Positions 46,901 to 55,059 are shown, numbered from the stretch's first letter. The stretch is DNA of 64,000 nucleotides from Melioribacter sp. (GCA_020723965.1 DYHW01000002.1:581731-645730), one strand, 5' to 3'. Program-made: numbers and translations. The notes: generated by a model not told the origin, from the sequence alone.

Positions 46901-47188
46901 AGCACTAAAAATGCTTCGGCATCCCAAACAAGCGATATCGATCTTATTGTGCACATTGATGATGCGAAATGCAATTTAAACGAATTGAAACTTTGGTTTG
47001 AAGGGTGGGGGCTTGCAATGAGCGAAATGAATTTCTTACGAACTGGACACAAGACAAATAACATTCTTGATGTTCAATTTGTTACCGATGAAGATATAAG
47101 AAATCGGAATAGTTACGCGCTCAAAATAAATGCTATTACTGATGCGGCGAAACTTTTAAAAATGAAGTTACAGCCGCCAATAAGCTGA
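43994..47188 (+). CDS. PEP/pyruvate-binding ATP-grasp protein with nucleotidyltransferase domain
   Basis: 1064 residues. A GAF-like N-terminal region (about 1-150) is followed by a PPDK/PEP-synthase-type ATP-binding domain: GKLGGKSAGVFLASHIL, LVVRSSSLLEDQIGATFSGKY, EEMGVMIQEVV and FYLLQCRPQS. A middle region carries ILMGPGRWGSRGDI. Near the C-terminus YLFGSTKNASASQTSDIDLIV matches the GSx(n)DxD motif of Pol-beta-type nucleotidyltransferases. The swivelling phospho-His domain and PEP TIM barrel of PPDK are not seen, so it is unlikely to make PEP. The biological role is unknown. Confidence 0.8.
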   Translation: MEDENKLLNDIFIELKERAKELSCLYTVEDCLNRADISFRLAFHTVINAIPEAMKYPDICKAKLVYGDIVYQTSDFEESKWFIKSDILVQEEIVGHIAVYYLEEAPNADIGPFLKEEKKLLYTIAERLGHFILHQKLKTLFKETKDYNNYDKIKHKGEWRVVLDMIRRTDPNLFMSLMRKMLHLLCWKGVEEAQMLMRHTSLSRQGSEEDQHYDDNIPLKARRIVNYDQYVESILKLANDHLMDDIILSKIQKWIQEDKSGALVRVVENQDTSLTDIADAIRKYYHIAPEKFELPPSTIKGLRVSLLRRFFTDQLDYISVAKEYVKLTDFYKLIDRMIFPSGSHGKLGGKSAGVFLASHILQKEAEKNELLRDIKTPKTWYITSDGILYFMRYNNLEEVLEQKYKEIDEVRIEYPHIVQLFKNSEFPPDIVKGLSVALDDLGDKPLVVRSSSLLEDQIGATFSGKYKSLFLANQGTKQQRLFALMDAISEVYASTFSPDPIEYRAERGLLDFHEEMGVMIQEVVGTRVGNYWLPAFAGVAFCTNEFRWSPRIKREDGLVRMVPGLGTRAVDRLSDDYPVLVSPGQPNLKVNVSPDEIRRYSPKKIDVINLATNEFEAIPISKLIEEHGDEYPLFEQIFSVLDAKMIRQPNALDMDDNGKEFLVTFDGLIAKSNFLKQIDTILKTLQSKIKTPVDVEFGHNGKDFYLLQCRPQSYFGFSSPDIIPKDLSEEKILFTANKYISNGKVPDITHIVYVDPQKYSEISDRNKMLSVGRAVSKLNKVLPKRKFILMGPGRWGSRGDIKLGVNITYSDINNTALLIEIARKKGNYVPDLSFGTHFFQDLVEAGIRYLPLYPDDNGVIFNEDFFTKSKNVFPQLVPDYQYLEEVVKVIDVVGATNGNILKVLINAEQDEAVGIVSASIVGSSIEKETKETIEYHPTDYWRWRMIMAERIAAEIEPERFGVKGVYLFGSTKNASASQTSDIDLIVHIDDAKCNLNELKLWFEGWGLAMSEMNFLRTGHKTNNILDVQFVTDEDIRNRNSYALKINAITDAAKLLKMKLQPPIS

Positions 47189-47401
47189 TCGCCCTTCTTG
47201 ATTTTTCTTTTAATTAAAATTAGAAACTAAATTTGAACTAACCATACTTATTAGAATTTATTATCTGATGTTTCGTAAATGAACTAATATTTCTCAATTT
47301 GTACCAGATCTTTTATCTCACGACAAGCTTGCTTGCTGCAAGCAAGTCAGTATCTTCAGAACAGCTATTCTCCCTAACAGCAGTTATTAAGAAGAATTAA
47401 C
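47189..47401. other. Intergenic ahead of the his leader
   Basis: AT-rich. It contains a small hairpin cttgcttg-ctg-caagcaag around 47330-47348 without a T-tract, and no gene. Confidence 0.4.
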
Positions 47402-47427
47402 TTGATAATTAGTATAAATAGTATAAT
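47402..47427 (+). promoter_or_regulatory. Possible his operon promoter
   Basis: TATAAT at 47422-47427 lies 35 bases ahead of the leader ATG. TTGATA at 47402 is only 14 bases upstream of it, and taactt-like sequence is another -35 option. The -10 is convincing; the -35 is not. Confidence 0.4.
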
Positions 47428-47461
47428 TTTCGGTCAACAATTTTTAATGATTTGAAAAAAA

Positions 47462-47527
47462 ATGCAGTCCGCAATCCATCATAGTCATCATCATTTTTCC
47501 ATAATAATGGAAGCCGGAGCGCTATAA
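47462..47527 (+). CDS. hisL: His operon leader peptide, HHSHHH
   Basis: A 21-codon reading frame whose codons 6-11 read His-His-Ser-His-His-His (47477-47494) and which ends TAA at 47527, 75 bases before hisG. Five His codons in six, placed just ahead of a terminator and of hisG, are the mark of a ribosome-mediated attenuator. Stalling on the His codons would leave 47508-47517 free to pair with the terminator loop. The ribosome site is weak. The gene was found by reading the leader by eye; it has no homology support. Confidence 0.85.
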   Translation: MQSAIHHSHHHFSIIMEAGAL

Positions 47528-47590
47528 CTAGTTTTATAAAATAAATCTGAACTTATATAACACCCCGCTTCCAACGGGGTTTTTTGTTTT
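47508..47590 (+). promoter_or_regulatory. His attenuator: antiterminator and terminator
   Basis: Terminator: accccg (47562-47567) pairs with cggggt (47575-47580) across loop cttccaa and is followed by T6-G-T4. Antiterminator: tggaagc (47508-47514), inside the last codons of the leader peptide, is complementary to gcttcca (47567-47573). Pairing extends by two G-C pairs past a bulged C. The two folds are mutually exclusive. A ribosome reaching the TAA would cover 47508-47517 and favour termination. hisG follows with AAAGGAG. Confidence 0.82.
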
Positions 47591-47602
47591 AAAGGAGACG
47601 GT

Positions 47603-48472
47603 ATGATAAACGGAAATTTGAAACTTGCTGTTCAAAAGAGCGGACGGCTCACGGAAAAATCTATGCAGCTTTTACGAACTTGCGGGTTGGATATCGAGAA
47701 CTATTCCGATCGTCTTATAGTTTCAGCTCGGAATTTCGATTTGGACTTGCTCTTTCTCCGCGATGACGATATACCTGAATATGTTCAAGACGGCGTTGCA
47801 GATATCGGGATCGTTGGCGAAAATGTTGCTGTTGAGAAAGAAGCAGACGTTGAGATTATTAAAAAGCTTGGGTATGGAAAATGCAGATTGGTGATTGCTG
47901 TGCCGGAAGAAAAAAATATAATGAACCTTGATGAGCTTAACGGAAAGCGCATTGCAACCTCCTATCCAAAAATTCTTTCAAACTTTTTTGGCAACAATAA
48001 AATTGATGCAAAGATAATTCAGATCAACGGCTCGGTCGAAATTGCACCGTCTTTGGGGATAGCTGATTACATCTGTGATATCGTTTCTACCGGCAACACG
48101 CTGAAGTTGAACAAACTCAAAAAATTCACAAACGTTTTTGATTCTGAAGCGGTTTTGATCTGCAACAAAAATATCGAGCAGGATTCTGAAAAATTTATGA
48201 AGCTGAAGAACTTAATTGCCCGGATCGAATCGGCGCTGAACGCAAGGACCTCGAAATACTTGATGATGAATATTCCGAAAACCGCATTAGCACAAATTCG
48301 GGAAATATTGCCGGCGTTGAAAAGTCCAACTATACTTCCGCTTGCAGATGAAACAATGCTTGCCGTGCATGCTGTAATTCCGTCGGATATGTTTTGGCAA
48401 ATACAAGATGATCTGCACGAAGCAGGTGCATCCGGATTGTTATTAATACCAATTGAGAATATGATACTATGA
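47603..48472 (+). CDS. hisG: ATP phosphoribosyltransferase, long form
   Basis: First and committed step of histidine synthesis: ATP plus PRPP to phosphoribosyl-ATP. 289 residues with LAVQKSGRLTEKSMQLL at the N-terminus and the catalytic region VADIGIVGENV. IVSTGNTLKLN follows, and a C-terminal ACT-like regulatory domain of about 75 residues ends the protein. The long form needs no HisZ and is usually feedback-inhibited by His. AAAGGAG lies ahead of ATG 47603. It overlaps hisD by four bases. Confidence 0.96.
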   Translation: MINGNLKLAVQKSGRLTEKSMQLLRTCGLDIENYSDRLIVSARNFDLDLLFLRDDDIPEYVQDGVADIGIVGENVAVEKEADVEIIKKLGYGKCRLVIAVPEEKNIMNLDELNGKRIATSYPKILSNFFGNNKIDAKIIQINGSVEIAPSLGIADYICDIVSTGNTLKLNKLKKFTNVFDSEAVLICNKNIEQDSEKFMKLKNLIARIESALNARTSKYLMMNIPKTALAQIREILPALKSPTILPLADETMLAVHAVIPSDMFWQIQDDLHEAGASGLLLIPIENMIL

Positions 48473-49764
48473 AAACCTATTCAACAAAAAGTATTTCGCA
48501 AAAAAAAATAGACGAGCTTTTCTCGCGTCCGGCTATTGATACGGAAAATGTTATGAAGATAGTCAAGCCGATTGTTGAAGACGTGAAGCGAAGTGGTTTG
48601 AAAGCTGCTTTGAAGTATGCAAAAAGGTTTGATGGTTTTGACGGAAAAGAAATTCTTGTAACGAAGAGGGAGATTGATAACGCTGAAAGACTTTTAGACA
48701 AAGAGGCAAAGAAAGCGCTTCTTGCCGCAGCAAAAAACATTGAAAAGTTTCACCGCATGCAAATCCCTTCAGAATACGAAATAGAAACGATGCCGGGAAT
48801 AAAATGCTCGAGAGAATTCCGCGCAATTGAAAATGTTGGTTTGTATGTTCCCGGCGGCACCGCTGTCTTGCCTTCAACTTTGTTAATGCTTGGAATACCC
48901 GCACAACTTGCAGGCTGCAAAAGAATTGTTGCTTTGTCGCCGGCAAAAAAAGAAATTAATCCGGCTGTTCTTTTTGCGGCTAAGATTTGTGGAGTTGATG
49001 AGTTTTACAAAATCGGCGGCGCGCAAGGAATTGCATTGATGGCTTACGGAGATAAGTCGATAAAAAAAAATGATAAGATATTCGGTCCCGGCAATCAATT
49101 TGTGACTTCTGCAAAAACTTTGGTGAGCATCGATCCCGATTCATCGGGATGTGCTATTGATTTGCCTGCCGGACCGAGCGAGGTTCTAATTATAGCCGAT
49201 GAGAAAGCTAATCCGTCTTACGTTGCTGCAGACTTGCTTTCGCAAGCTGAACATGGAAATGATTCCCAAGTAATTTTGTTAACGACGAGCAGACAATTAG
49301 CTTTTGAGGTGCAAAAAGAAATAAAACGACAGAAAAAATATTTAACTAGAGTAGAATTTATCAATTGTTCATTGTCGAGTTCGTTTATCCTTATTGTAGG
49401 TTCAATAAATGAAGCGATTGAACTGAGCAACCGATACGCGCCTGAACACTTGATAATAAATGTTGACCGACCGGAACAATTCAAGAAGAAAATTACAAAT
49501 GCCGGCTCTGTGTTTTTAGGAAGTCTCTCGGCTGAAAGCATCGGGGATTATGCTTCAGGCACCAATCATTCACTTCCAACTTGCGGATATGCAAAATCAT
49601 TCGGTGGAATATCAGTTGAATCATTTATGAAGACGATTACTTTTCAGATAGTGAACAAAAAAGGTCTTGAAAAAATTGCTTCAACAGTAATCAGACTGGC
49701 ATTGCTCGAAAAATTAGATGCACACGCAAATTCAATTAAAGTTAGGGTAAAGAATGAATATTGA
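48469..49764 (+). CDS. hisD: Histidinol dehydrogenase
   Basis: Zinc enzyme oxidising histidinol to histidine in two NAD-dependent steps. 431 residues with VGLYVPGGTAVLPSTLLML, KIGGAQGIALMAYG, the AIDLPAGPSEVLIIAD block, DLLSQAEHGNDSQV (metal and catalytic residues) and the end block SVESFMKTITFQ. A perfect palindrome atcccgat-tc-atcgggat (49133-49150) lies in the coding sequence just before GCAIDLPAGP and encodes SIDPDSSG. It overlaps hisG by 4 and hisC by 11 bases. Confidence 0.96.
   Translation: MKTYSTKSISQKKIDELFSRPAIDTENVMKIVKPIVEDVKRSGLKAALKYAKRFDGFDGKEILVTKREIDNAERLLDKEAKKALLAAAKNIEKFHRMQIPSEYEIETMPGIKCSREFRAIENVGLYVPGGTAVLPSTLLMLGIPAQLAGCKRIVALSPAKKEINPAVLFAAKICGVDEFYKIGGAQGIALMAYGDKSIKKNDKIFGPGNQFVTSAKTLVSIDPDSSGCAIDLPAGPSEVLIIADEKANPSYVAADLLSQAEHGNDSQVILLTTSRQLAFEVQKEIKRQKKYLTRVEFINCSLSSSFILIVGSINEAIELSNRYAPEHLIINVDRPEQFKKKITNAGSVFLGSLSAESIGDYASGTNHSLPTCGYAKSFGGISVESFMKTITFQIVNKKGLEKIASTVIRLALLEKLDAHANSIKVRVKNEY
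49133..49150. repeat. ATCCCGAT palindrome inside hisD
   Basis: Two perfect 8-base arms with a 2-base loop, in frame within hisD. It shares the CCCGA...TCGGG core with the elements at 15.3, 20.4, 28.55 and 62.0 kb. Confidence 0.6.
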
Positions 49765-50797
49765 ATTATTGGTTAGAAAAAACATTCTCAAGTTAAAACC
49801 ATATACATCGGCGCGCGGAGATTTCCTATCCGGAATTCTTCTAGATGCAAACGAAAACAGTTTTGGTTCTGTAGCTGGGGATGAATGGCACGTTGAGTTG
49901 AACCGTTATCCCGATCCATTTCATAACCGCTTAAGAGAAGAACTAAGTTCTTATATGAAGCTTGAGAAAGAAAAATTGTTCATCGGCGTTGGTTCGGATG
50001 AGATAATTGATTTATTGGTGAGAATATTTTGCGAACCCAAAATTGATAACGCGATAACTTTAGAGCCGACTTACGGAATGTATAAAGTTGCGTGCGATGT
50101 TAACGATGTTCAAACAATTCCCGTTATGCTGGACGAATCATTCCAGCCACAGCTTGATAAAGTTTATAAAGCGATCACACCGAACACGAAACTAATTTTT
50201 GTTTGTTCGCCGAATAATCCCACCGGCAACGTGATCAATCCCGAAAGTATTTTAGAGTTGGTAAGAAACTTTAACGGTATTGTAGTAGTTGACGAAGCTT
50301 ACGCAGAATTTACAGACAAACCTTCTTTGATAAATTCGGTTCAAGATTACCTGAACATCGTTGTGACAAGAACATTCTCGAAAGCGTGGGGACTTGCCGG
50401 TGTGCGCTGCGGCTATTGTGTTACATCGCCGCATATTGCGAAGCTGCTTTATAAAATTAAACTGCCTTACAATATCAATAAGCTCACTTCTCAAGTTGTT
50501 TTGAATGCACTAAAAAATTCCCAACAAAAGGATAAATTTGTAGAGGCGATTAAACAGGAAAGGGAATTTCTCACTGATGAATTAAAATCTATTGCCAAGA
50601 TTAAAAAAGTATATCCATCAGAAAGTAATTATATCTTGTTTGAATGCGATAACCCGACGAGTGTTTATCATCTACTGACAGAGAAGGGAATTATCATTCG
50701 CGATAGAAGTAATCAAGTAAAAGATTGTTTGAGGGTTTCGGTTGGAACTCGTGAACAAAACGAAAAATTCTTAAATGAGCTCCGGAATGTGTTATGA
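49754..50797 (+). CDS. hisC: Histidinol-phosphate aminotransferase
   Basis: PLP enzyme converting imidazole-acetol phosphate to histidinol phosphate. 347 residues with LLDANENSFG near the N-terminus, GVGSDEIIDLL (phosphate binding), CSPNNPTGNV, VVDEAYAEF and the Schiff-base Lys in TRTFSKAWGLAGVRCGY. Full length for the family. It overlaps hisD by 11 and hisB by 4 bases. Confidence 0.95.
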   Translation: MNIELLVRKNILKLKPYTSARGDFLSGILLDANENSFGSVAGDEWHVELNRYPDPFHNRLREELSSYMKLEKEKLFIGVGSDEIIDLLVRIFCEPKIDNAITLEPTYGMYKVACDVNDVQTIPVMLDESFQPQLDKVYKAITPNTKLIFVCSPNNPTGNVINPESILELVRNFNGIVVVDEAYAEFTDKPSLINSVQDYLNIVVTRTFSKAWGLAGVRCGYCVTSPHIAKLLYKIKLPYNINKLTSQVVLNALKNSQQKDKFVEAIKQEREFLTDELKSIAKIKKVYPSESNYILFECDNPTSVYHLLTEKGIIIRDRSNQVKDCLRVSVGTREQNEKFLNELRNVL

Positions 50798-51399
50798 AAA
50801 AAAATGAAGTGAAAGTTAGGCGCAAAGCAGCACATCAAAGGAAGACGAAGGAAACGGATATCAAAATAAAATTGGATTTAGACGGCGCGGGCAAATCCAA
50901 AATTAAAACCGGTATCGGTTTTTTCGATCATATGCTTGAACAATTGGCAAAACATTCGAATATATATATGGAAATTAAGGTTATAGGCGATTTGCATATA
51001 GACGAGCACCACACAGTTGAAGACATTGGCATTGCATTGGGAGAGGCAATCAGCAAAGCTCTCGGTGACCGAAAAGGAATTGAGAGATATGGATTTATGC
51101 TGCCGATGGATGATGCTCTCGCAGAATGCGCAATTGATCTCGGCGGGAGAGCTTACTTATCATTCAATTGTAAATTTACACGCGAAATGATTGGCGGGTT
51201 TCCAACGGAATTATTTAAAGAGTTTTTCAGAGGTTTGTCAATTGGACTCCGCGCGAACATTCACTTAAAAGCAAAAGGGGAAAATGATCATCACAAAGCC
51301 GAAGCGATGTTTAAAGCATTTGCAAGAGCGCTCAACAGTGCGCTTAAATATGATTCAAGAAATAAGGGCAGTTTGCCGTCAACAAAAGGTTTGATATGA
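50794..51399 (+). CDS. hisB: Imidazoleglycerol-phosphate dehydratase
   Basis: Manganese enzyme dehydrating imidazoleglycerol phosphate. 201 residues with the three signature blocks GIGFFDHMLEQLAKHS, DEHHTVEDIGIALGEA and ENDHHKAEAMFKAFARAL. It is monofunctional: the N-terminal histidinol-phosphatase domain of enterobacterial HisB is absent, and no separate phosphatase gene lies in this operon. ATGA overlaps occur at both ends. Confidence 0.95.
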   Translation: MKKNEVKVRRKAAHQRKTKETDIKIKLDLDGAGKSKIKTGIGFFDHMLEQLAKHSNIYMEIKVIGDLHIDEHHTVEDIGIALGEAISKALGDRKGIERYGFMLPMDDALAECAIDLGGRAYLSFNCKFTREMIGGFPTELFKEFFRGLSIGLRANIHLKAKGENDHHKAEAMFKAFARALNSALKYDSRNKGSLPSTKGLI

Positions 51400-51983
51400 T
51401 TACACTTATTGATTACGGCGCCGGCAACACGGCATCGGTTGCCAATGTTCTTAAGGATTTGGATTGCGAATTCGTAATCTCTAACAAAGAAATTGATATC
51501 TGCAACGCTGAGAAAATTATTTTTCCCGGAGTAGGCGAAGCATCATTTGTAGTGCGCAAGCTTCACATGCTTAACCTCTTCAGCTTACTGCGGCTGATAA
51601 AGAAACCGATGCTTGGAATTTGTCTCGGTATGCAGCTGCTGTGCGACAAATCGAAAGAGGGAGACGTTGCTTGTCTTGGAATCTTTCCGGTAACAACTGA
51701 AAAGTTCGATGAAACGAAAATCAAAGTGCCGCACATGGGATGGAATCAAATCAAATATGCAAAGCAATCAAAACTATTTGATGGAATTCCGGAAGGAGAA
51801 TATTTTTACTTTGCTAATTCTTATTATGTACCGGTAAATGAATACGCAACGTCTGTTTGCAGTTACGGTATTGATTTCTGTTCTTCATTGGAAAAGGATA
51901 ATTTTTACGGCGTGCAATTTCACCCCGAGAAGTCCGGACAGGCGGGGATTCAAATAATTAAAAACTTTGTGGAAAAATGTTAA
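51396..51983 (+). CDS. hisH: Imidazole glycerol phosphate synthase, glutaminase subunit
   Basis: Supplies ammonia to HisF. 195 residues of a class I glutamine amidotransferase, with the nucleophile Cys in LGICLGMQLL and the His and Glu in VQFHPEKSG. The N-terminus LIDYGAGNTASVANVL is typical. It overlaps hisB by 4 and hisA by 7 bases. Confidence 0.95.
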   Translation: MITLIDYGAGNTASVANVLKDLDCEFVISNKEIDICNAEKIIFPGVGEASFVVRKLHMLNLFSLLRLIKKPMLGICLGMQLLCDKSKEGDVACLGIFPVTTEKFDETKIKVPHMGWNQIKYAKQSKLFDGIPEGEYFYFANSYYVPVNEYATSVCSYGIDFCSSLEKDNFYGVQFHPEKSGQAGIQIIKNFVEKC

Positions 51984-52693
51984 TAATACCGGCAATAGAT
52001 ATCTTAGACGGAAAAGTAGTACGTCTAATAAAAGGTAATTTTTCAACTGCAAAAAGTTATGCGGATCATCCTTACGACCAAGCGAAAGTGTACGATGAGT
52101 TTGGTTTCGAGTGGGTTCACATTGTTGATCTCTCCGGCTCGAAGAATGGAAAGATTACCACGCGAAAAATCCTTGAAGAGATAAAACAGAAAACCAATTT
52201 AAAAATTGAGTTCGGCGGAGGAATCAGAAGCGTTGAAGATATTTCAAATCTTTTTTCTATCGGTGTTAATAAAGTTGTTATCGGTTCGCTTCCGGTTGTG
52301 AACAAAGCGGAGTTCGAAAAAGTTGTTCAAACATTTCCGCTCGATAAACTTATCATAGCGGCAGATACAAAGAGAGGAGAAATTGTTGTAAAGGGGTGGA
52401 GCGAGAATTCAAACTTGGAAATAAGTGCATATATCACTCAATGCAAAGAATATGGATTGAATAATTATCTTATCACTGATATCGATAAAGACGGTATGCT
52501 TGAAGGACCGAACCTTCGACTTTATCATGGACTCAAGGAAGTATTCCCCGAAATATATCTTATAGCTTCGGGCGGAATAAAAGCAATGAGCGATCTCGAT
52601 AAATTAAAAAATATTAGTTGCGATGCTGCGATTGTTGGCAAAGCAATTTATGAAAATAAAATTGATTTGAAGGAACTGTCAAAATTTGATTAG
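51977..52693 (+). CDS. hisA: ProFAR isomerase (HisA)
   Basis: A 238-residue TIM barrel catalysing the Amadori rearrangement of ProFAR to PRFAR. IPAIDILDGKVVRLIKG carries the catalytic Asp near residue 8; FGGGIRSVEDI and IASGGIKAMSDL bind phosphate; ITDIDKDGMLEGPN holds the second Asp region. It overlaps hisH and hisF, so it is cotranslated. Confidence 0.95.
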   Translation: MLIIPAIDILDGKVVRLIKGNFSTAKSYADHPYDQAKVYDEFGFEWVHIVDLSGSKNGKITTRKILEEIKQKTNLKIEFGGGIRSVEDISNLFSIGVNKVVIGSLPVVNKAEFEKVVQTFPLDKLIIAADTKRGEIVVKGWSENSNLEISAYITQCKEYGLNNYLITDIDKDGMLEGPNLRLYHGLKEVFPEIYLIASGGIKAMSDLDKLKNISCDAAIVGKAIYENKIDLKELSKFD

Positions 52694-53438
52694 CAAAAGA
52701 ATCATTCCATGTCTTGATGTAAAAGACGGACAAGTCGTAAAGGGAGTGAATTTTGTCGAGCTTCGTTATGCAGGATCAGCAGTTGAACTTGCGGAAAGAT
52801 ATTATCACGAAGGTGCAGATGAACTTGTTTTTCTAGATATCACCGCATCGATCGAAAAAAGAAAAACTCTTGTTGAACTTGTGGAAAAGGTTTCAGAAGT
52901 CATCAGAATTCCTTTTACAGTCGGCGGAGGAATTTCCGAACTGAACGACATTGAAGCATTATTAAGAGCTGGAGCTGATAAAGTATCTCTTAACTCATCG
53001 ATCGTTAAGAATCCTTTGTTGATAACTGAAGCTGCAAAAAGATTCGGCAGTCAAGCCATCGTTGCTGCAATTGATGTAAAAAGCGTTGGTGGAGTTAAAA
53101 AGATTTTCATCAAAGGTGGAAAGGAAGAGACAGAACTTGAAGGTTTGTCGTGGTGCAAAAAAGTTAACGAGTTATGCGCTGGAGAAATTTTGTTAACATC
53201 GATGGATCATGACGGAACCAAAGTCGGTTACGATCTTGAATTTCTGAAACAAGTAGTTGAGAGCGTAACAATTCCAGTGATTGCATCTGGCGGCGCTGGA
53301 GAGAAAAAACATTTTCTCGATGCGTTTAAGATTGGCGTTGATGCTTGTCTTGCCGCAAGTCTTTTCCATTACGAAGAGTTGGCTATCAAAGATCTAAAAC
53401 AATATTTGCAATCAAACGGAATAAGAGTGCGGTTATGA
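52686..53438 (+). CDS. hisF: Imidazole glycerol phosphate synthase, cyclase subunit
   Basis: A 250-residue TIM barrel that forms the imidazole ring and releases AICAR. IPCLDVKDGQVVKGVNF has the first catalytic Asp, VAAIDVKSVGG the second, and VGGGISELNDI and IASGGAGEKKHF the phosphate loops. The start is TTG 52686, eight bases inside hisA; there is no ATG nearby and the TTG gives the correct N-terminus. ATGA overlaps the next gene. Confidence 0.95.
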   Translation: MISKRIIPCLDVKDGQVVKGVNFVELRYAGSAVELAERYYHEGADELVFLDITASIEKRKTLVELVEKVSEVIRIPFTVGGGISELNDIEALLRAGADKVSLNSSIVKNPLLITEAAKRFGSQAIVAAIDVKSVGGVKKIFIKGGKEETELEGLSWCKKVNELCAGEILLTSMDHDGTKVGYDLEFLKQVVESVTIPVIASGGAGEKKHFLDAFKIGVDACLAASLFHYEELAIKDLKQYLQSNGIRVRL

Positions 53439-54049
53439 TCAAAGCGGAAGAACTGAATTTTGAAAAACTCGGCGGATTGATTCCCGCAGTCGTTTCCGAT
53501 GCTCAAACAAACCAAGTGTTGATGCTCGGCTTCATGAACAAAGAGGCGTTCACAAAAACAATTGAGACAAAGCGCGTTACATTTTTCAGCAGGTCGAGAA
53601 ATACTTTATGGACGAAAGGTGAAACATCCGGCAACTTTCTAAATTTTGTCGATATCAAAAAAGATTGTGATAACGATTCGCTTCTTGTGTTCGCGCGACC
53701 GGAAGGACCGACGTGTCATCTCGGCGCTTATTCATGTTTCGGTTTTGAAAAGATGAACATCGCATTCTTAAATCAGCTTAGCGAGTTGATAAAAGAGAGA
53801 AAGAAAAATCTTCCGGAGAATTCATACACGACAAAACTTTTTAAGGAAGGCACTAACCGGATAATTCAAAAGGTTGGCGAAGAAGCAATTGAAACAGTGA
53901 TTGCAGCAACGAACCGCAACAAAGAAGAGATCGTCAACGAGACTTCCGATTTGATTTACCACTTGCTTGTAATGCTCGCCGAACAGGAGATTGAGCTTGA
54001 TGACGTAGTAAGTAAGTTAGTGGAGAGACACGATTTGAAATCTAAATAG
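53435..54049 (+). CDS. hisIE: Phosphoribosyl-AMP cyclohydrolase / phosphoribosyl-ATP pyrophosphatase
   Basis: A bifunctional enzyme of 204 residues for the second and third steps of the pathway. The HisI part has VLMLGFMNKEAF, TFFSRSRNTLWTKGETSGNFL and the Cys-containing CHLGAYSCF. The HisE part (about residue 115 on) has VGEEAIETVIAA and SDLIYHLLVMLAE. ATG 53435 overlaps the hisF stop; the longer open frame from 53345 lies wholly inside hisF and is rejected. Last gene of the operon. Confidence 0.95.
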   Translation: MIKAEELNFEKLGGLIPAVVSDAQTNQVLMLGFMNKEAFTKTIETKRVTFFSRSRNTLWTKGETSGNFLNFVDIKKDCDNDSLLVFARPEGPTCHLGAYSCFGFEKMNIAFLNQLSELIKERKKNLPENSYTTKLFKEGTNRIIQKVGEEAIETVIAATNRNKEEIVNETSDLIYHLLVMLAEQEIELDDVVSKLVERHDLKSK

Positions 54050-54195
54050 AACGCGGATAAACGCTGATCGAGCGGATTCTCGCGGATTGATCCGTGTAAA
54101 TCAGTTTACCCCGTGAGATAATATCTGCTTCCGGATTAAACGATTTAGCGTTCTTTCGCTTTCTATCTCGCGCGGTGAATCTGCGTCATCAGCGT
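54050..54195. repeat. Inverted intergenic repeat between his and trp operons
   Basis: The gap between the two convergent operons has acgctgat (54061-54068) and atcagcgt (54187-54194), plus repeated gcggatt/aatctgcg words. It looks like one of the degenerate intergenic repeat elements seen elsewhere. No clear intrinsic terminator is visible for either operon. Confidence 0.5.
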
Positions 54196-54245
54196 GCTAT
54201 TTTAAAATTTCATTTTTTGGAAAAATGCTTGACAGTGAAAAATCT

Positions 54246-55028
54246 TCAATCACACGCACAGCTAAGTTCTGAAACGATCTTCAAGGTATCCGCAAGTTTA
54301 TCTCCGTTAAGCAGAGATTTCATAATCCTGCTTCCTACAATTACTCCATCGCAGAAAGGGGAGAAGTTTTTAACATCTTCCGGCTTCGAAATTCCAAAAC
54401 CAATAAGCATTTTATTTTTCTTGAGAAGTGAGTAAGTTCTTTGCAAGTTGTCAATTGTATTGCTGCTGAAATTATTTTTTACTCCGGTTGTTCCAACCAC
54501 GCTGACGCAATAAACAAATCCTTCGCTCTTCGAATCGATCATCTGAATTCTTTCATCAGATGATGTAGGAGTTGTTAAAAGAATTACGTCAAGGTTATCT
54601 GGCTGCTCTGTAAAGAAGGAATCATATTCTTCAAGAGGAACATCGGGAACGATCAAACCTTTTACACCGCAGTTAGCTGCATCATTCAAAAAGTTTTTTA
54701 TTCCATACTTTCTGATTGGATTGGCGTAACCCATCAGAGTAATCGGTTTGTTTGAATAAGCGCTGATGCTTTCAGCGTAAGTGAAAACATCTTTCAGATT
54801 AACGCCGTTATCCAATGCAGCTTTTGATGACGCTTGAATAACTGGACCATCCGCCAACGGATCGCTGAATGGAATGCCGAGTTCGATCATATCCGCGCCT
54901 GCATCCAAAACATTTTTCGCGAGATCAACGAACTTATTCTTTTCCGAAAATCCGGCAGTAAGAAAGATTGATAACGCTTTACGGTTTTTCTTATTCAATT
55001 CTTCGATAAAATTTGCAATGTAACTCAT
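54246..55028 (-). CDS. trpA: Tryptophan synthase alpha subunit
   Basis: Cleaves indole-3-glycerol phosphate to indole and G3P. 260 residues with DMIELGIPFSDPLADGPVIQ, which holds the catalytic Glu and Asp, then VPDVPLEEYDSFF and GFGISKPEDVKNF. Indole passes to TrpB. It is the last gene of the trp operon, 116 bases after trpB across an intergenic repeat, the widest gap in the operon. Confidence 0.95.
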   Translation of the reverse strand: MSYIANFIEELNKKNRKALSIFLTAGFSEKNKFVDLAKNVLDAGADMIELGIPFSDPLADGPVIQASSKAALDNGVNLKDVFTYAESISAYSNKPITLMGYANPIRKYGIKNFLNDAANCGVKGLIVPDVPLEEYDSFFTEQPDNLDVILLTTPTSSDERIQMIDSKSEGFVYCVSVVGTTGVKNNFSSNTIDNLQRTYSLLKKNKMLIGFGISKPEDVKNFSPFCDGVIVGSRIMKSLLNGDKLADTLKIVSELSCACD

Positions 55029-55059
55029 GGTAAAAAAATCCTTTGGTTAATGAATATTC

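Noticed and set aside
43994..47188. PEP synthase or pyruvate phosphate dikinase
   Set aside because: The phospho-His swivelling domain and PEP-binding barrel are not visible.
53345..53434. Longer N-terminus for hisIE
   Set aside because: It lies inside hisF in another frame; ATG 53435 gives the standard N-terminus and an ATGA overlap.
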